7,235 nt of DNA from Micrococcaceae bacterium UBA4005. GTDB taxonomy: Bacteria > Actinomycetota > Actinomycetes > Actinomycetales > Micrococcaceae. The notes under the pieces are model-generated. The model had not been told where the DNA came from and searched no databases. It saw only the letters and a list, made by a program, of their open reading frames with translations. The position numbers and the translations under genes are program-made. Positions within the stretch are counted from its first letter, which is position 1; every line of letters begins with the position of its first letter. The DNA lies in contig DGBL01000232.1 of assembly GCA_002384315.1 (NCBI GenBank), positions 1 through 7,235 on the forward strand, read 5' to 3'. This document shows, in pieces, positions 6,373 to 7,235 of the stretch.

Positions 6373-6418
6373 TAGTGCGCGTTACTGTCACTACGGGATG
6401 GCCAGCCATGCACTGTCA
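6373..6418. promoter_or_regulatory. cluster of short repeats in the pepP/PHP divergent gap
   Basis: The 120-base divergent gap contains three overlapping symmetries. ACTGTCA occurs twice in direct orientation (6384-6390 and 6412-6418). TAGTG/CACTA form inverted arms at 6373-6377 and 6389-6393. ATGGC-CA-GCCAT is an interrupted palindrome at 6398-6409, lying between the two direct repeats. These could be operator half-sites controlling one or both genes. The arms are short and chance is a real alternative; no known regulator site is recognised. Confidence 0.25.
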
Positions 6419-6443
6419 GCAGTCGACGGCGAGGTCCGGGCGG

Positions 6444-6455
6444 TAGATTGGGCTG
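6444..6455 (+). promoter_or_regulatory. candidate leaderless -10 element of the PHP-domain gene
   Basis: TAGATT (6444-6449) fits TANNNT and is followed by six bases (GGGCTG) before the GTG at 6456. No Shine-Dalgarno of normal strength and spacing is present. A weak -35 resemblance, TCGACG (6423-6428), lies 15 bases upstream. Confidence 0.5.
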
Positions 6456-7235
6456 GTGAGAATCGACCTGCACACCCACTCAAACGTCTCGGACGGCACC
6501 GAGGACCCTGCGGCGGTGATGGCAGCTGCGCACCTGGCCGGGCTCGGGGCGGTCGCGCTGACGGACCACGATTCAACAGCGGGCTGGGGAGCCGCCGCAC
6601 GCGCCGCTGCGCGCCTGGGTATCGCCTTCGTCCCCGGGATGGAAGTCTCCTGCCGCACTCAGACGGGTGTGAGCGTCCACATCCTGTCCTACCTCCAGGA
6701 TCCCACCCATCCGGGCCTGCTGGGAGAAATCAGCCACTCGCGGGCGTCCCGTCTGACACGGGCACAACGCATGGTCGAACTGCTTGCCGAGGACTTTCCG
6801 ATCAGCTGGGAGATTGTCCAGGAACATGTGGCTGAAGATGCCACGATCGGCAGGCCGCACATCGCTGATGCGTTGGTGAGTGTCGGCGTGATCAGGGACC
6901 GGTCGGAGGCCTTTACCACGTTGCTTACCGCACGGTCGAGGTACTGGATTGGACATTACGCTCCGGATCCGGTGACCGCTGTGGCGTTGATCCGCGCTGC
7001 TGGAGGGGTGCCGGTCTTCGCGCACCCTGCGGCATCGGCCCGAGGCACGGTGGTTGGTGAGGACGCGCTGGAGGAGATGATAGCGGCCGGATTGCTTGGC
7101 CTTGAGGTTGACCACCGCGACAATCCCGAACCGGCGCGCGCGCGGCTGCGTTCCATCGCCGTCGCGCAGGGTTTGTTTGTCACCGGATCGAGCGACTATC
7201 ACGGCCGCGGCAAGCCGAATCGGCTGGGGGAGCAC
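6456..7235 (+). CDS. PHP-domain phosphoesterase, RNase AM/YciV-like (3' end beyond window)
   Basis: The frame is open for 260 codons from GTG 6456 to the window end without a stop, so the protein is incomplete at its C terminus, probably by only a few tens of residues. The N terminus is the PHP-domain signature: IDLHTHSNVSDGT (residues 3-15, His6/His8/Asp13), ALTDHDS (34-40), VPGMEVSC (59-66, Glu63), HILSYL (75-80), GRPHIADAL (132-140), VFAHPA (187-192, His190) and SSDYHG (245-250, Asp247/His249). These are the expected metal ligands of a trinuclear PHP phosphoesterase. The layout, with a helical insert at about 95-170, fits the YciV/RNase AM group; the E. coli member trims rRNA 5' ends and hydrolyses 3',5'-nucleoside bisphosphates. 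Substrate here is inferred only. The GTG start sits directly before the motif-bearing first strand. It is divergent from pepP across a 120-base gap. Confidence 0.9.
   Translation, partial: MRIDLHTHSNVSDGTEDPAAVMAAAHLAGLGAVALTDHDSTAGWGAAARAAARLGIAFVPGMEVSCRTQTGVSVHILSYLQDPTHPGLLGEISHSRASRLTRAQRMVELLAEDFPISWEIVQEHVAEDATIGRPHIADALVSVGVIRDRSEAFTTLLTARSRYWIGHYAPDPVTAVALIRAAGGVPVFAHPAASARGTVVGEDALEEMIAAGLLGLEVDHRDNPEPARARLRSIAVAQGLFVTGSSDYHGRGKPNRLGEH

Noticed and set aside
6573..7235. 220-codon minus-strand open frame at the right end
   Set aside because: It is antisense to the PHP-domain gene, whose metal-binding motifs are unmistakable; the minus-strand translation shows no family motif.

Overview
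The window reads as ordinary chromosomal DNA from a high-GC Gram-positive actinobacterium, most likely of the Micrococcaceae/Arthrobacter type. The evidence is strong G/C bias at third codon positions, frequent GTG starts, a TatB and Mrp of actinobacterial style, and the gene order. That order (sigE, tatB, then mrp / DUF1003 / MgtE-like on the other strand, then a GSP17M-type membrane protein) recalls from memory the sigE neighbourhood of Mycobacterium tuberculosis. No mobile element, tRNA, rRNA or CRISPR array was seen, and no gene-free stretch exceeds about 125 bases.

Layout. Positions 2-259 (+) hold the C-terminal end of an ECF sigma factor of SigE type, cut by the window start. Positions 334-729 (+) encode TatB. 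Convergent to it is a three-gene minus-strand unit read from 3762 down to 766: an MgtE N-terminal/CBS protein without a membrane channel, a two-helix DUF1003 membrane protein, and the Mrp/ApbC P-loop ATPase. The three genes are spaced 7 bp apart and overlapped by 4 bp, so they are very probably co-transcribed. Divergent from that unit is a two-helix protein with a general-stress-protein 17M domain (3885-4709, +). Convergent to it is a long Xaa-Pro aminopeptidase (4734-6335, -). Divergent from the aminopeptidase is a PHP-domain phosphoesterase of RNase AM/YciV type (from 6456, +) that runs off the window end.

Themes. The left half combines envelope-stress and envelope-biogenesis functions (SigE, Tat), Fe-S or metal handling (Mrp) and a putative Mg2+/nucleotide-sensing membrane module (MgtE-like + DUF1003). 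The right half is housekeeping peptide and nucleotide metabolism. The most consistent unexplained signal is regulatory. All five genes that have their own upstream gap carry an A at -11 and a T at -7 relative to the first base of the start codon, in a TANNNT-like hexamer exactly 6 nt before it. Most lack a well-spaced Shine-Dalgarno. This is the signature of leaderless transcription. The two operon-internal genes (DUF1003, mrp) lack it. I found no convincingly new multi-gene system; the MgtE-like/DUF1003 pair is the best candidate for unexplained biology.
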